From JAJVID01 sp963743425 (lineage in GTDB: Bacteria > Acidobacteriota > Blastocatellia > RBC074), in the NCBI GenBank assembly GCA_963743425.1, contig CAVUPU010000004.1, positions 310,001 to 374,000 on the forward strand: a stretch of DNA of 64,000 bases, given 5' to 3'. The notes under the pieces were generated by a model that saw nothing but the letters and a program-made list of their open reading frames with translations, had not been told where the DNA came from and did no database searches. Below, in pieces: positions 9,857 to 17,912 of the stretch (position 1 is the stretch's first letter; each line of letters starts with the position of its first letter). The translations under genes were made by a program, and so were the position numbers.

Positions 9857-11230
9857 ATGCGCTTCACCAGATATTCCAAATGGACAGGCCAGAGTTGGGA
9901 CGACGTCAGCCTGGAAGAGTTGATGGAGGCCCTCACCGATCACTTTCTGCGCAGCGGCTTCGAGGACCAGTTCCGGCGGCATTACCGGCGGTGGTCGCAG
10001 GATTGGGGTTACGACGAGTTCGACGATCTCGACCCCGACGACGCGCTCGAACGTCTGCGGCGGGCGATCCGCGAGGCGCTGCGCGATTCAGGACTGCTCG
10101 ATGAAGAGCAATACAACCAGCTCTTCGATGAAGAGGGCAAGGCGCGCGACCAGCGGCTGGAAGAGCTGATCGACCGGCTGATTCAGCGGTTGTTGCAGGA
10201 AGGCTATCTGAACGCCGCCGGCGACCGGGAGGAGCTTGAATCGCTGCTCGGCGAAGACGGGCAGGCGCGGCGCGCGCGCCATAACAACCAACAGCGGCCG
10301 GGAGAGACCGAGGCATACAAGAAGCCCAACATCAGATTCGAGATCACGGAGAAAGGGATCGATTTCCTCGGTTACAAGACGCTCAAAAACCTGATGGCCA
10401 GTTTCGGCAAATCGTCGCTCGGACGCCACGACACCAAATATCTGGCGACCGGCGTCGAGGCTTATGAATCGTCGAAGCCATACGAATTCGGCGACGCGCT
10501 CAATCTGGACGTCACGGCGACGATGCTCAACGCCATAGCGCGCGACGGCCTCAAACTCCCGCTCGACCTCGACTACAAGGATTTGATGGTGTGGCAATCG
10601 GAGTATCAATCTTCGTGCGCGACGGTGTTGATGCTCGATTGTTCGCATTCGATGATCCTTTACGGCGAAGACCGGTTCACGCCGGCCAAACGCGTCGCGC
10701 TGGCGCTCGCGCATCTGATCCGCACGCAATATCCCGGCGACAGTCTGCATCTCGTCCTCTTTCACGATTCGGCGGAAGAGGTTCCCCTGGCGAAGCTGGC
10801 GAGCGTGCAGGTCGGGCCGTATCACACGAACACCTGCGAGGGATTGAAGCTGGCGCGGCGGATCCTGATGTCGCAGAAGAAGGATATGCGGCAGATCATT
10901 ATGATCACCGACGGCAAACCCTCCGCGCTCTACGTCGAAGGCGATCACCATCGTGATCGCGGAAGCGAGGCGGCGCCGCGCAGGCTTTATAAAAACTCGA
11001 TGGGACTCGACCCGATGATCGTTGACGCGACGCTCAGCGAGGTCGCTCAGTGCCGGCGCTCCGGCATAATCGTCAACACCTTCATGTTGACTGATGATTA
11101 CTATCTGGTGGAGTTCGTCAAGCGGATGACGGAGATCGCCCACGGCAAGGCGTATTTCACGACCAGCTTACGCCTCGGCGAATACGTGATGATGGATTTC
11201 ATCAAACGCAAAACAAGCAGGGTGAAGTGA
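9857..11230 (+). CDS. VWA-domain protein with acidic helical N-terminal region
   Basis: The C-terminal half (about residues 250-455) is a von Willebrand A domain with the MIDAS motif DCSHS (VLMLDCSHSMI), a conserved MITDGKPSA strand and no signal peptide, so it should be cytoplasmic. The N-terminal half is rich in Glu, Asp and Arg and predicted helical (EELIDRLIQRLLQEG). Proteins of this kind usually partner MoxR-type AAA ATPases, but no such ATPase is adjacent. I chose ATG 9857, with AGGGA 8-12 nt upstream, over a TTG two codons earlier. The stop overlaps the start region of the following lytic transglycosylase, so the two may be coupled. The function is not known. Confidence 0.8.
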   Translation: MRFTRYSKWTGQSWDDVSLEELMEALTDHFLRSGFEDQFRRHYRRWSQDWGYDEFDDLDPDDALERLRRAIREALRDSGLLDEEQYNQLFDEEGKARDQRLEELIDRLIQRLLQEGYLNAAGDREELESLLGEDGQARRARHNNQQRPGETEAYKKPNIRFEITEKGIDFLGYKTLKNLMASFGKSSLGRHDTKYLATGVEAYESSKPYEFGDALNLDVTATMLNAIARDGLKLPLDLDYKDLMVWQSEYQSSCATVLMLDCSHSMILYGEDRFTPAKRVALALAHLIRTQYPGDSLHLVLFHDSAEEVPLAKLASVQVGPYHTNTCEGLKLARRILMSQKKDMRQIIMITDGKPSALYVEGDHHRDRGSEAAPRRLYKNSMGLDPMIVDATLSEVAQCRRSGIIVNTFMLTDDYYLVEFVKRMTEIAHGKAYFTTSLRLGEYVMMDFIKRKTSRVK

Positions 11231-11244
11231 GACCGGATTTCCCG

Positions 11245-13777
11245 ATGCCAAATCTCCTCAGAAAACCGACCACGAAGGAACGAATAGCGCGAAGATTTTC
11301 TTCTGTTCTTTCTTCGTTTCTTCGTTTCTTCGTGGTTGGTTTTCATTCTTTTCAGGGCGTCGCAACGCGACATGAACAACTTCTCCGTAAAATTTTCAGG
11401 ATAGAAATCGCTCGCCTGGCGCCGGTCCTCGCGCTGCTGCTTATTTGCGTCGCGCCGCACTTCTTCCAGCGTTCGCGCTCGACGGTGGAGGCGCAAACGC
11501 TTCGGGAGGGGCACGCGCGGTTGCGCGCCGCGATGGACCGCAACGATCAAGCGGAGGCCGAATCGCTGCTGCGCGGGATGATGGTGAACGACCCCGACGC
11601 GTTCGCGCGAAACAATTACGACTATCTACTCGCGCGTTTGCTGCAGAACCGGCAGGCCGGAGCCGAGGCCGGGACGTTCTTTCTGAGGGTCGTCAACCGC
11701 AATTCGCCGCTCGCAGGGTATGCGCTGTGGCATTTGGGTGAAAGCGCGCGCGCCAGAGGCGCTTACCCCGAAGAGCAGAAGCTGCTCCGGAAATTCGTCT
11801 CGCAGCGCGGCGATCATCTGCTGCGCGAACGCGCGATCGAGCGGCTCGCCGACAGTTACTTCAAGACGCGGTCAGTACCAGGACGCGATCGACACGCTGC
11901 GATTGCTGCCCCGATCCAGGCGCGACGCCCTGGCAAAGATCGGCGAAGCGCAACTGGCAATGAGGGGGACTAACGAGGCGAGGCGGACTTTCGAGGCTGT
12001 GCTGGCAAACGGCTCATTGGATGACGCCTCGCTGGGCGCCTGCGCCGGGCTCGATCGGATTGACGCGGCCTCGGCGAACGTGTTGACCGAAGCCGAATCG
12101 CTGCGTTGCGCCGGCGTTTACCAATTCAACCGCAACTTCTCCGAAGCGCGACGACACTACCTGGCCTTGCTCAACAATTTTCCGCAGCAGCGCCGCCGCG
12201 CCGAGGCGATGTTCCAGATCGGCCGCGGCTATTTCCTCGAGAACGATTTCGTCGAAGCGGCAAAGTGGTACGACCGCGCTCACGACGAATTCCCGCGGAC
12301 GGAAGAGGGCGAACAGGGATTCTATTACGTCGGGCACTGCTACCAGTCCCTCGGCGACTGGATGCGCGCGATCGCTCGCTACGAGGCTTTTCTGAAGGAG
12401 TACCCGAAGAGCGACTATTCCGGGTACGCGCATCTGAACGCAATCAACACGCTGCGTTCAGCGGGGCGGCTGGAAGAGGCGCTCGCCTGGGCCGCGCGCG
12501 CGCAGAGCAATGGGAACACCCCTTTCTTCGTCGTGAACGGTCTGTTTCAGGAGGCCAAAATCAGATTGACGCAGGGCGATTACGCCGAGGCCCTCGCCCG
12601 TTTCACCGCGCTCAGTTCCCGCAACCTGAACGTTCGCGGGTTGACCGCGACGACCAATGCGCCCGAAGTCGCGTTCATGCGCGCCTACTGTCTGGAACAA
12701 CTCGGAAGGTTCGATGAAGCGATCAACGAGTATCTGGCCTTGCCCGAATTGCGCGAAGGCGCCGCCGGTTATTACGGCCATCGCGCGAGCGAACGGCTGC
12801 GCGACCTCGGCTCAAACCCTCGCGCCGGCGCCTCGGTGGTGGCCAGGCGCGACGCGTTCATCACTCAAGCCCGCGCGGCCTGGGCGCAAGGCGCGGCCCA
12901 GTCCGCGAAATCGGCGGCCAACCAGGCGCTGAGGTTTGCAATCGGCGCAGCGACTCGCAACGAGATGCTGAGAATCCTCCGCGAAGCCTATTCGAGATTG
13001 CCCGGATACCAGCTTCCGAACATACCGATCCAGGATGTCGGGCGAACCGCTCCGATCGAAGCAGGCGCGACGCCGCCCGGCGACGCCAGCCATCAGACGA
13101 TTGCCGAAGAGTTGCTCTTCCTCGGACTATATGACGAAGGCGCGCCGGAGTTGCTGCAAACTCCGGACGCGAATTCGGATTACGACATCGCGCTTCCCTG
13201 CGCCCGCGGCGGTTGCCCGAACCGGACGGTCAAATTTTCGGAGCCGCTGTTGAGAGCCTTGCCCGAAGATTACCGCCCGGAATTGCTGCCGCTTGAGGTG
13301 GCCGAGATCTTCTATCCGTTCCCCTATCGCGATTCGCTCGCCCGCCACGCGACCACACGGGGCGTCGACCCGCGGTTCGCGCTCTCGATCGCCCGGCAGG
13401 AGACGCGTTACAACCCGCGTGAAAAAAGCGTCTCGGCTGCGCGCGGGTTGATGCAATTCATCGCCTCGACGGCGAATCAGATCGCGGCTCAATTGGGACT
13501 GCGCGACTTCGACCAGGACGATCTTTACAACCCCGATACGGCGCTCCTCTTCGGCTCGCAGTATATGCAAAACCTGTTCGCGGAATTCGGCTCTCCGCAG
13601 GCGGTAGCCGCCTCTTATAACGGCAGCGAAGATTCCGTGCGCCGGTGGATCGCCCGGGCCGGAAGCGACGACGTCGACAGAATGGTGATCGAGATAGCCA
13701 AGCGTGAAACCAAAGACTACGTCTTCAAGGTGATCAATTTCTACAACGCTTATCAAGCGATCTATCCTTCTACCTGA
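11245..13777 (+). CDS. TPR-rich soluble lytic transglycosylase (Slt70-like) with apparent 1-base insertion
   Basis: This periplasmic murein lyase cleaves the MurNAc-GlcNAc bond to give 1,6-anhydro ends. A hydrophobic N-terminal segment (ARLAPVLALLLICVAP) is followed by a long helical/TPR superhelix and a C-terminal SLT domain: ALSIARQETRYNP (catalytic Glu), SARGLMQFIASTA and AASYNGSEDSVRRWI. The frame changes near nt 11869: DSYFKT in the first frame continues as GQYQDAIDTLRLL in the next once a single C is skipped, so the product is about 840 residues if the extra base is an error. The true start is unclear because a CACGAAG hairpin lies in the N-terminal coding stretch; ATG 11245 is the first Met. 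The last 138 nt are duplicated at 15509-15646. Confidence 0.82.
11264..11340. repeat. CACGAAG-type hairpin at the start of the slt-like gene
   Basis: ACCACGAAGGAACGAA near 11268 and TTCGTTTCTTCGTGGT near 11320 form an inverted pair. The sequence is read through in frame by the possible N-terminus of the downstream gene, which makes that N-terminus doubtful. A sister element lies at 29396-29472. Confidence 0.75.
13640..13777 (+). repeat. slt 3' end, upstream copy of a 138-bp direct duplication
   Basis: This segment and 15509-15646 align without gaps over 138 nt with 11 differences. The run 13700-13775 (76 nt) is identical to 15569-15644. Differences cluster at the 5' side and most are synonymous. 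Confidence 0.9.
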
Positions 13778-13815
13778 ATTCCAAAGCCGAGCGACGCGGC
13801 TCACACAGGCGTTCT

Positions 13816-13847
13816 AATAAACCGAGCTTACAATTGCTCGGTTTATT
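13816..13847 (+). terminator. Hairpin downstream of slt, probable terminator
   Basis: A 12-bp perfect stem (AATAAACCGAGC / GCTCGGTTTATT) with an 8-nt loop lies 38 nt after the slt stop. The A/T outer part supplies only a short U run, so termination is likely but not certain. Confidence 0.6.
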
Positions 13848-13945
13848 ACAGTTATTTACAGATAGTGCCATCCACGGTATGATTAGGCTGGGTTTGCGAA
13901 GTCGAATTGGAAGGATTGGATCACAGCATTCATCGGAGGATGGTT

Positions 13946-14401
13946 ATGATAGATGAAGTCAAATACAGATCAGACCTGCGCGCGCTCAGTCAGCAAACGC
14001 GACAACAGATCGAGCGGGATATCGAACGGCTCAGCGAATCTCTGGCGGCAGGCAGGCCAATAAAACTCAGGCTAGGCGATGATCAGGAAATCGCGCTACC
14101 AGTAGCAACTATCGAGTTGATCCGAGAGGCGTTGACGCTTGAGCGCGACGGGAAGGGCTTTCTGCTCCTTGAAGAGGATGCCGAGGTTTCGCCAGAAAAG
14201 GCGGCGGAGATGTTGCGCATCTCCAGGCCTACACTGCTCAAAAAACTGGGCAACGGAGAAATTCCGTTTCACTATGTCGGCTCCCACAGACGCATAGCCG
14301 TCGTCGATGTATTGGCCTATCGGAGCAAACAGAAAGAGCGCGCTCAGGCGGCGCTTCAGCAAATGCGCGACGAAGCTGACGAAATGGGCATCTACGAATA
14401 G
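13946..14401 (+). CDS. Excisionase-type HTH antitoxin paired with PIN toxin
   Basis: The 151-residue protein has an HTH domain of the excisionase/MerR-like type near residues 75-125 (SPEKAAEMLRISRPTLLKKL, then GEIPFHYVGSHRRI), preceded by an N-terminal helical part. This composition is typical of antitoxins that sit directly before PIN-domain toxins. GGAGG lies 6 nt before ATG 13946, so I prefer that start over ATG 13940. The PIN gene begins 9 nt after its stop. As antitoxin it should both bind the toxin and repress the operon (family knowledge). It is the first gene of the segment bracketed by the two slt 3' ends. Confidence 0.82.
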   Translation: MIDEVKYRSDLRALSQQTRQQIERDIERLSESLAAGRPIKLRLGDDQEIALPVATIELIREALTLERDGKGFLLLEEDAEVSPEKAAEMLRISRPTLLKKLGNGEIPFHYVGSHRRIAVVDVLAYRSKQKERAQAALQQMRDEADEMGIYE

Positions 14402-14410
14402 GGAGGCCGA

Positions 14411-14986
14411 ATGCCCGACCCTTTGGTTCTTTGTGACGCTAACGTCTTCTACTCGATTCTGTTGACCGATCTGATCCTCTCGCTTGGCGAGGCTGGGCTG
14501 TTTCGCCCGCGCTGGACGAACGAGATTCACGAAGAGTGGATCAGGAATGTCTTGGAGGATCAGCCTGAGCGAAAACGCGAAGACCTGGAAAGAAGACGCG
14601 CCTTCATGGATCAAGCGATTGACCACGACTTGATCGAAGGCTATGAGCGTCACATCGCGAATCTGAACCTGCCCGATCCCGACGACCGCCACGTCCTCGC
14701 GGCGGCAATTGAGGCTGGAGCGGAGATCGTTCTCACATATAATCTGCGCGACTTCCCTGTCTCAGTCATGACAGCTTTTGGAATCAGCGCGTTGCATCCT
14801 GACGAATTCCTCTGCCAACAGATGAGGGCAGAGCCAACATTGGTGATGGAGGTGATTGAGAAGATGCGGATAAAACGAAAGCGCCCGGAAATATCCCAAG
14901 AGCAACTCCTCGGCAAACTCGCTCGACTGAGCATTCCTCATTTCGTCAGGATGCTGCGAGAAGCTGGCTATGGGAGTCAGGGTTAA
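14411..14986 (+). CDS. PIN-domain ribonuclease toxin
   Basis: This 191-residue protein has a PIN nuclease fold. The acidic residues expected for metal binding are visible in LCDANVFYS (Asp8), in DPDDRHVLAAAI (near residue 90) and in LTYNLRDFP (near 115). PIN toxins cleave tRNA, rRNA or mRNA. The C-terminal extension after residue 140 (MEVIEKMRIKRKRPEIS) is usual for the subgroup paired with HTH antitoxins. It is translated right behind its antitoxin. The reading frame after its stop stays open for about 40 codons to 15113 (SLRQSADEDQKKTIAAMIEA), which looks like the tail of another small gene, perhaps a toxin remnant. Confidence 0.83.
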   Translation: MPDPLVLCDANVFYSILLTDLILSLGEAGLFRPRWTNEIHEEWIRNVLEDQPERKREDLERRRAFMDQAIDHDLIEGYERHIANLNLPDPDDRHVLAAAIEAGAEIVLTYNLRDFPVSVMTAFGISALHPDEFLCQQMRAEPTLVMEVIEKMRIKRKRPEISQEQLLGKLARLSIPHFVRMLREAGYGSQG

Positions 14987-15086
14987 AGTCGAAGCTCATC
15001 ATTGCGTCAAAGTGCGGATGAGGATCAGAAGAAAACGATTGCGGCCATGATCGAAGCAATCAAGAAGGCTCAAAAAAGGAAGTCGA

Positions 15087-15404
15087 ATGAAAAAGAAGAA
15101 GTACATGAGCGATGAAAATTTCGCCGAGTTGCGGTTGTCGCTTGAGCAAGCGCTTCAGCACGCGCGCGGCGAGCGGCATGATTTGCGCACAACCGTGCTG
15201 CCCGCGCCGCCCAAGCCGATGAAGAAGCAGGAAATCGTGAAGCTGCGTCAGCAACTAAACCTTTCTCAGGCAGTCTTCGCCAGCGTGCTGAATGTTAGCG
15301 TGAAGACGGTTCAGGCCTGGGAACAGGGGCTGCGCCAGCCGAGCGACGCGGCGCTAAAGTTACTGACGATTGCGAAGAAGCATCCGGAGGTTTTACTGGC
15401 TTAA
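15087..15404 (+). CDS. XRE-family HTH protein, HigA/MqsA-like antitoxin, apparently orphan
   Basis: The 105-residue protein has a C-terminal XRE helix-turn-helix (LRQQLNLSQAVFASVLNVSV, then KTVQAWEQGLRQPSDAALKL). This matches antitoxins of HigBA-type systems in which the toxin gene comes first. No complete toxin precedes it; only a 30-40 codon fragment (nt 14987-15113) is left, so the toxin seems to have been lost. If so, this protein may act only as a DNA-binding regulator. It lies within the segment flanked by the duplicated slt ends. Confidence 0.75.
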   Translation: MKKKKYMSDENFAELRLSLEQALQHARGERHDLRTTVLPAPPKPMKKQEIVKLRQQLNLSQAVFASVLNVSVKTVQAWEQGLRQPSDAALKLLTIAKKHPEVLLA

Positions 15405-15465
15405 TTTCGGACTGCTCAGCCTATTCGACAGCGACGCTCAAGCTGTGAGGAAATGCCTGCACTTA

Positions 15466-15488
15466 TAAAAATGAGTTGACGCTTTATC
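15466..15488 (+). repeat. 23-bp direct repeat, copy 1
   Basis: This is identical to 16826-16848. Here it is fused in frame (codons for KNELTLY) to the slt 3' remnant that starts at 15509; at the other site it is the last intact part of a RelE-like toxin gene. Confidence 0.85.
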
Positions 15489-15508
15489 ACAAAAACAAAA
15501 ATGCAAAG

Positions 15509-15646
15509 CGCCGATGGATTGCGCGAGCCGGAAGCAATGAAGTAGACAGGATGGTGATCGAGATAGCGAAGCGTGAAACCAAAGACTACGTCTTCAAGGT
15601 GATCAATTTCTACAACGCTTATCAAGCGATCTATCCTTCTACCTAA
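15509..15646 (+). pseudogene. Remnant of slt 3' end (last 45 codons and stop)
   Basis: It encodes RRWIARAGSNEVDRMVIEI and the rest of the Slt C-terminus up to a TAA stop, where the intact gene has TGA. It has no start of its own. It closes a 1.7-kb segment (13778-15508) that carries the HTH/PIN pair and the XRE gene. The simplest reading is that incoming DNA replaced the end of slt and left the old end here. Confidence 0.88.
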
Positions 15647-16035
15647 GCGGCCTTACGGCGTTTGCTTTTCTGAGGCTGCCGGACCTTGCCGATTCGTTCA
15701 GCCAAGGTCTCGATGAATTCCTCGTCCTTCAGCAAAGCCGCGCGCAACTTAGCCACGCCGGGCGCTTGAGCCTGGACCGTCGAGGCGCTCAGCATTGCTT
15801 CCCGCAGCGTCTGATTAATCTGTGTCTGGTAAGGAGCGGCGTGCGGTTGCGCCGCGCGCTCCTTGAAGTAATCGACGACATCTTTATCGAGGTAGAGATT
15901 CACGCGCACTTTCTTCACCCCGCGCGGCAGGCGCTCCCATCGCTTCGGATCAAAGCGGAATTCTTCCTCGACCCGCGCGTCCTCTTCATCGCTTACCGGC
16001 TCTTCCCAAGTTCGTTTAAAAGTCGTTTTCGACAT
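15643..16035 (-). CDS. brnA: BrnA antitoxin
   Basis: The 130-residue protein starts with MSKTTFKRTWEEPVSDEED and has the BrnA DNA-binding region RVNLYLDKDVVDYFKERA, a ribbon-helix-helix-like fold. In the family it neutralises BrnT and represses the brnTA promoter. Its ATG (16035) lies 20 nt inside the 3' end of brnT, as usual for this operon. The stop codon overlaps the stop of the slt remnant on the other strand. The C-terminal extension is longer than in short BrnA proteins and ends in a basic tail (KSKRRKAA). Confidence 0.88.
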   Translation of the reverse strand: MSKTTFKRTWEEPVSDEEDARVEEEFRFDPKRWERLPRGVKKVRVNLYLDKDVVDYFKERAAQPHAAPYQTQINQTLREAMLSASTVQAQAPGVAKLRAALLKDEEFIETLAERIGKVRQPQKSKRRKAA

Positions 16036-16306
16036 ACTCCCGCTCCATCGTTTTGCTCGCTTTGCGAGCGTGAATGATCCGCGTCCGGTCGCCGCGCTCG
16101 GTAAACACCACGAACAGCAACCGCCTTCCCGACAACCCGATGCGCGCGTAACGCGGCTCTTCGTCCGAATGTTCGGCGTCGAAAAACTCGACTGCGCGCG
16201 GATCGTCAAAAACCTCTCGCGCTTCTTCAAAAGTGACGCCGTGGTTGGCCGCGTTGAGCGCCGCCTTCTCTTCATCCCACTCGAACCTGCCGTCGTCGAA
16301 GGTCAT
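16016..16306 (-). CDS. brnT: BrnT toxin (RelE-like ribonuclease)
   Basis: The 96-residue protein has all BrnT hallmarks: FEWDEEKAALNAANHGVTF at the start, then EEPRYARIGLSGRRLLFVVF, ending in IIHARKASKTMEREYVEN. BrnT is a RelE-fold ribonuclease that inhibits translation until bound by BrnA. It is the first gene of the pair and overlaps brnA by 20 nt. The promoter must lie in 16307-16400, where I see no clear sigma-70 consensus. Confidence 0.92.
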   Translation of the reverse strand: MTFDDGRFEWDEEKAALNAANHGVTFEEAREVFDDPRAVEFFDAEHSDEEPRYARIGLSGRRLLFVVFTERGDRTRIIHARKASKTMEREYVENDF

Positions 16307-16524
16307 AGCGTTAGTATGAAGATAAATACAGATATGTCAATATCACCAGTAGTTCAGTGATCATCACGGGCGAGAGGTCCGGCTCATAGGCCGCTGTCAG
16401 CAATTCGCGCAAACGTTCGGCATAAAATCAAAGGGGAGGTTAGCCATAATCTCGGCTGCTTTGGCGAAAAAAGCTGGTCGCTGCGCGCCGTCGTCGGTAG
16501 AATAAACGCCGAAAGGAAACCTCA

Positions 16525-16746
16525 ATGACCGGCCTGGATGCTTTACAATCTGTTCAGTTCGTCAATGTGAAGGGCAAACGGTTCGCCTTGCTCGATGCTG
16601 ACGTTTGGGAAGCTCTGATCGAGTGGTTGGAGGATTTGGAAGATACGGCCATCGCGCGCGACGCTTTGGCTGAATTGAAGGCGGCGGGTAATGATTACGA
16701 AAAAGCCGGTTGGTTGAAGTGGGAGGACGCAGAGGGAGAATTATAA
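16525..16746 (+). CDS. RelB-like antitoxin
   Basis: This short acidic protein of 73 residues (ALLDADVWEALIEWLEDLED, then ELKAAGNDYEKAGWLKW) is of the kind that precedes RelE/ParE toxins. Its TAA stop shares its last base with the ATG of the following toxin gene, which supports a toxin-antitoxin pair. The family cannot be named more exactly from sequence. Because the toxin downstream is truncated, this antitoxin may have no active partner. Confidence 0.7.
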   Translation: MTGLDALQSVQFVNVKGKRFALLDADVWEALIEWLEDLEDTAIARDALAELKAAGNDYEKAGWLKWEDAEGEL

Positions 16747-16901
16747 TGAGCCTCTACAGAATCTATCTCACCCCGCAAGTTTACCGGGAGATCAAAGCCC
16801 TCCCTGGCCATGTCCGGCGGAAAATTAAAAATGAGTTGACGCTTTATCTGGCGACTGCTTCACGAAGCTCCGCGAACAACCGCGCAAGGTCATCAAGCTG
16901 A
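16746..16901 (+). pseudogene. RelE/ParE-like toxin, truncated
   Basis: The first 35 codons (MSLYRIYLTPQVYREIKALP, then GHVRRKIKNELTLYL) match the N-terminus of RelE/ParE-fold toxins, which are usually 85-100 residues. From nt 16849 the frame reads antisense to the end of mug and gives nonsense (ATASRSSANN). The break coincides with the end of a 23-bp direct repeat (16826-16848) also found at 15466. The catalytic C-terminal part is absent, so the toxin should be inactive. Confidence 0.78.
16826..16848 (+). repeat. 23-bp direct repeat, copy 2, at the toxin/mug junction
   Basis: This is identical to 15466-15488. It ends exactly where the RelE-like gene loses similarity and it includes the mug stop codon (complement of 16844-16846). 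Confidence 0.85.
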
Positions 16902-17395
16902 TAGTTCGCGTTCAATCCGCTAGGGTTCGGCAGCGTCCAGATCACGGCGCCGCCCAGCCGCTCATCTTGCCTGCCGATCACGGCTTTGGGGCGACTGAAC
17001 GCGGCTCGGTAAGCCCCTACGCCGAGGAAGGCCACACACTTCGGCTTGTAGCGAAGGATTTTCCTCCCCAGAATTCGCGCCCCATGCGCATACTCTTCGT
17101 TTGATAACTCCGAGGCCGAGGCCGTTGCGCGCGCGACCAGATTGGTGATGCCGTAGCCACGTTTGAGCAACTCGCGCTCTTCAGAAGGCGCGAGCAGCCG
17201 GTCGGTAAATCCGGCCTTGAGCAAAGCGGGCCAGAACCGATTGCCGGGCCGGGCAAAGTGATGCCCCACAGCCGCCGTATACAATCCCGGATTGATCCCG
17301 CAAAAGAGCAGTTGCAATCCATCCGCTATCACGTCCGGCACGGTCTTCCCGGCGGCGGCGAGCAGTTCCTGTTTCGACGGTTTGCTGGCGCCCAT
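16844..17395 (-). CDS. mug: G/U mismatch-specific uracil-DNA glycosylase
   Basis: The 183-residue protein has the two motifs of the MUG/TDG branch of uracil-DNA glycosylases, GINPG (LLFCGINPGLY, near residue 34) and NPSGLNA (LPNPSGLNANY, near 156). It removes uracil or ethenocytosine from G:U-type mispairs at the start of base excision repair. The length is normal. It stands between toxin-antitoxin modules, so although intact and housekeeping in nature it may have moved with the island. Confidence 0.92.
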   Translation of the reverse strand: MGASKPSKQELLAAAGKTVPDVIADGLQLLFCGINPGLYTAAVGHHFARPGNRFWPALLKAGFTDRLLAPSEERELLKRGYGITNLVARATASASELSNEEYAHGARILGRKILRYKPKCVAFLGVGAYRAAFSRPKAVIGRQDERLGGAVIWTLPNPSGLNANYQLDDLARLFAELREAVAR

Positions 17396-17533
17396 TGCGT
17401 GTCACATTGGTTGAAGAGCCTTCATGTTGCGTTTATGTCAAATCAGCAACAGTTCGGTGATTATCAAGGGCAAGAAGCCCAGCTCAGAGGAAATAGGATG
17501 AAAGCTCAATACGCAAATTTCAAAACCATTCTT

Positions 17534-17798
17534 CGCGGCTTCGCCGCCTGATGTGCGGAAGCGGCTGTGCCCTTCCGGGAGGGGCTCGCTTTTATTTGGG
17601 GGCTACGCCCCTACGCTTCAGGGGGCAAATTTGGTAATTTTTTGCGCCAAACCAGCAGGGGCGTAGCCCAATGAAAAATCCAGCAGCTTGCGGAAGGGCA
17701 AAGCCACTTCCTCACATCGGGCGGCATAGCCGCGGGAAAAACGTTCAAATGATGGAAGGGCTTTGCCTTTCCTCATATCGGGTGGCACAGCCGCAGGA
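17534..17798. repeat. GGCTACGCCGCCCGATGTG-type inverted and direct repeats
   Basis: A block near 17534-17577 is the reverse complement of 17691-17735 with a few mismatches. A third copy, direct to the second, lies at 17755-17798. Between them GGGGCTACGCCCCTACGC and CAGGGGCGTAGCCC form a further hairpin. Related blocks flank the nested element at 21487-22165. The stretch 17396-17912 holds no gene that I can support. Confidence 0.75.
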
Positions 17799-17912
17799 AA
17801 AATGCAGTTCAAAATTTGTGTGGATATCAATGGGCGTTGCCACTGGCTAATATCCGCCAGCTCCTCTGGCGCAAAGCATTGTGTGGCAATCAATGACGCA
17901 AGGCGCCACACT

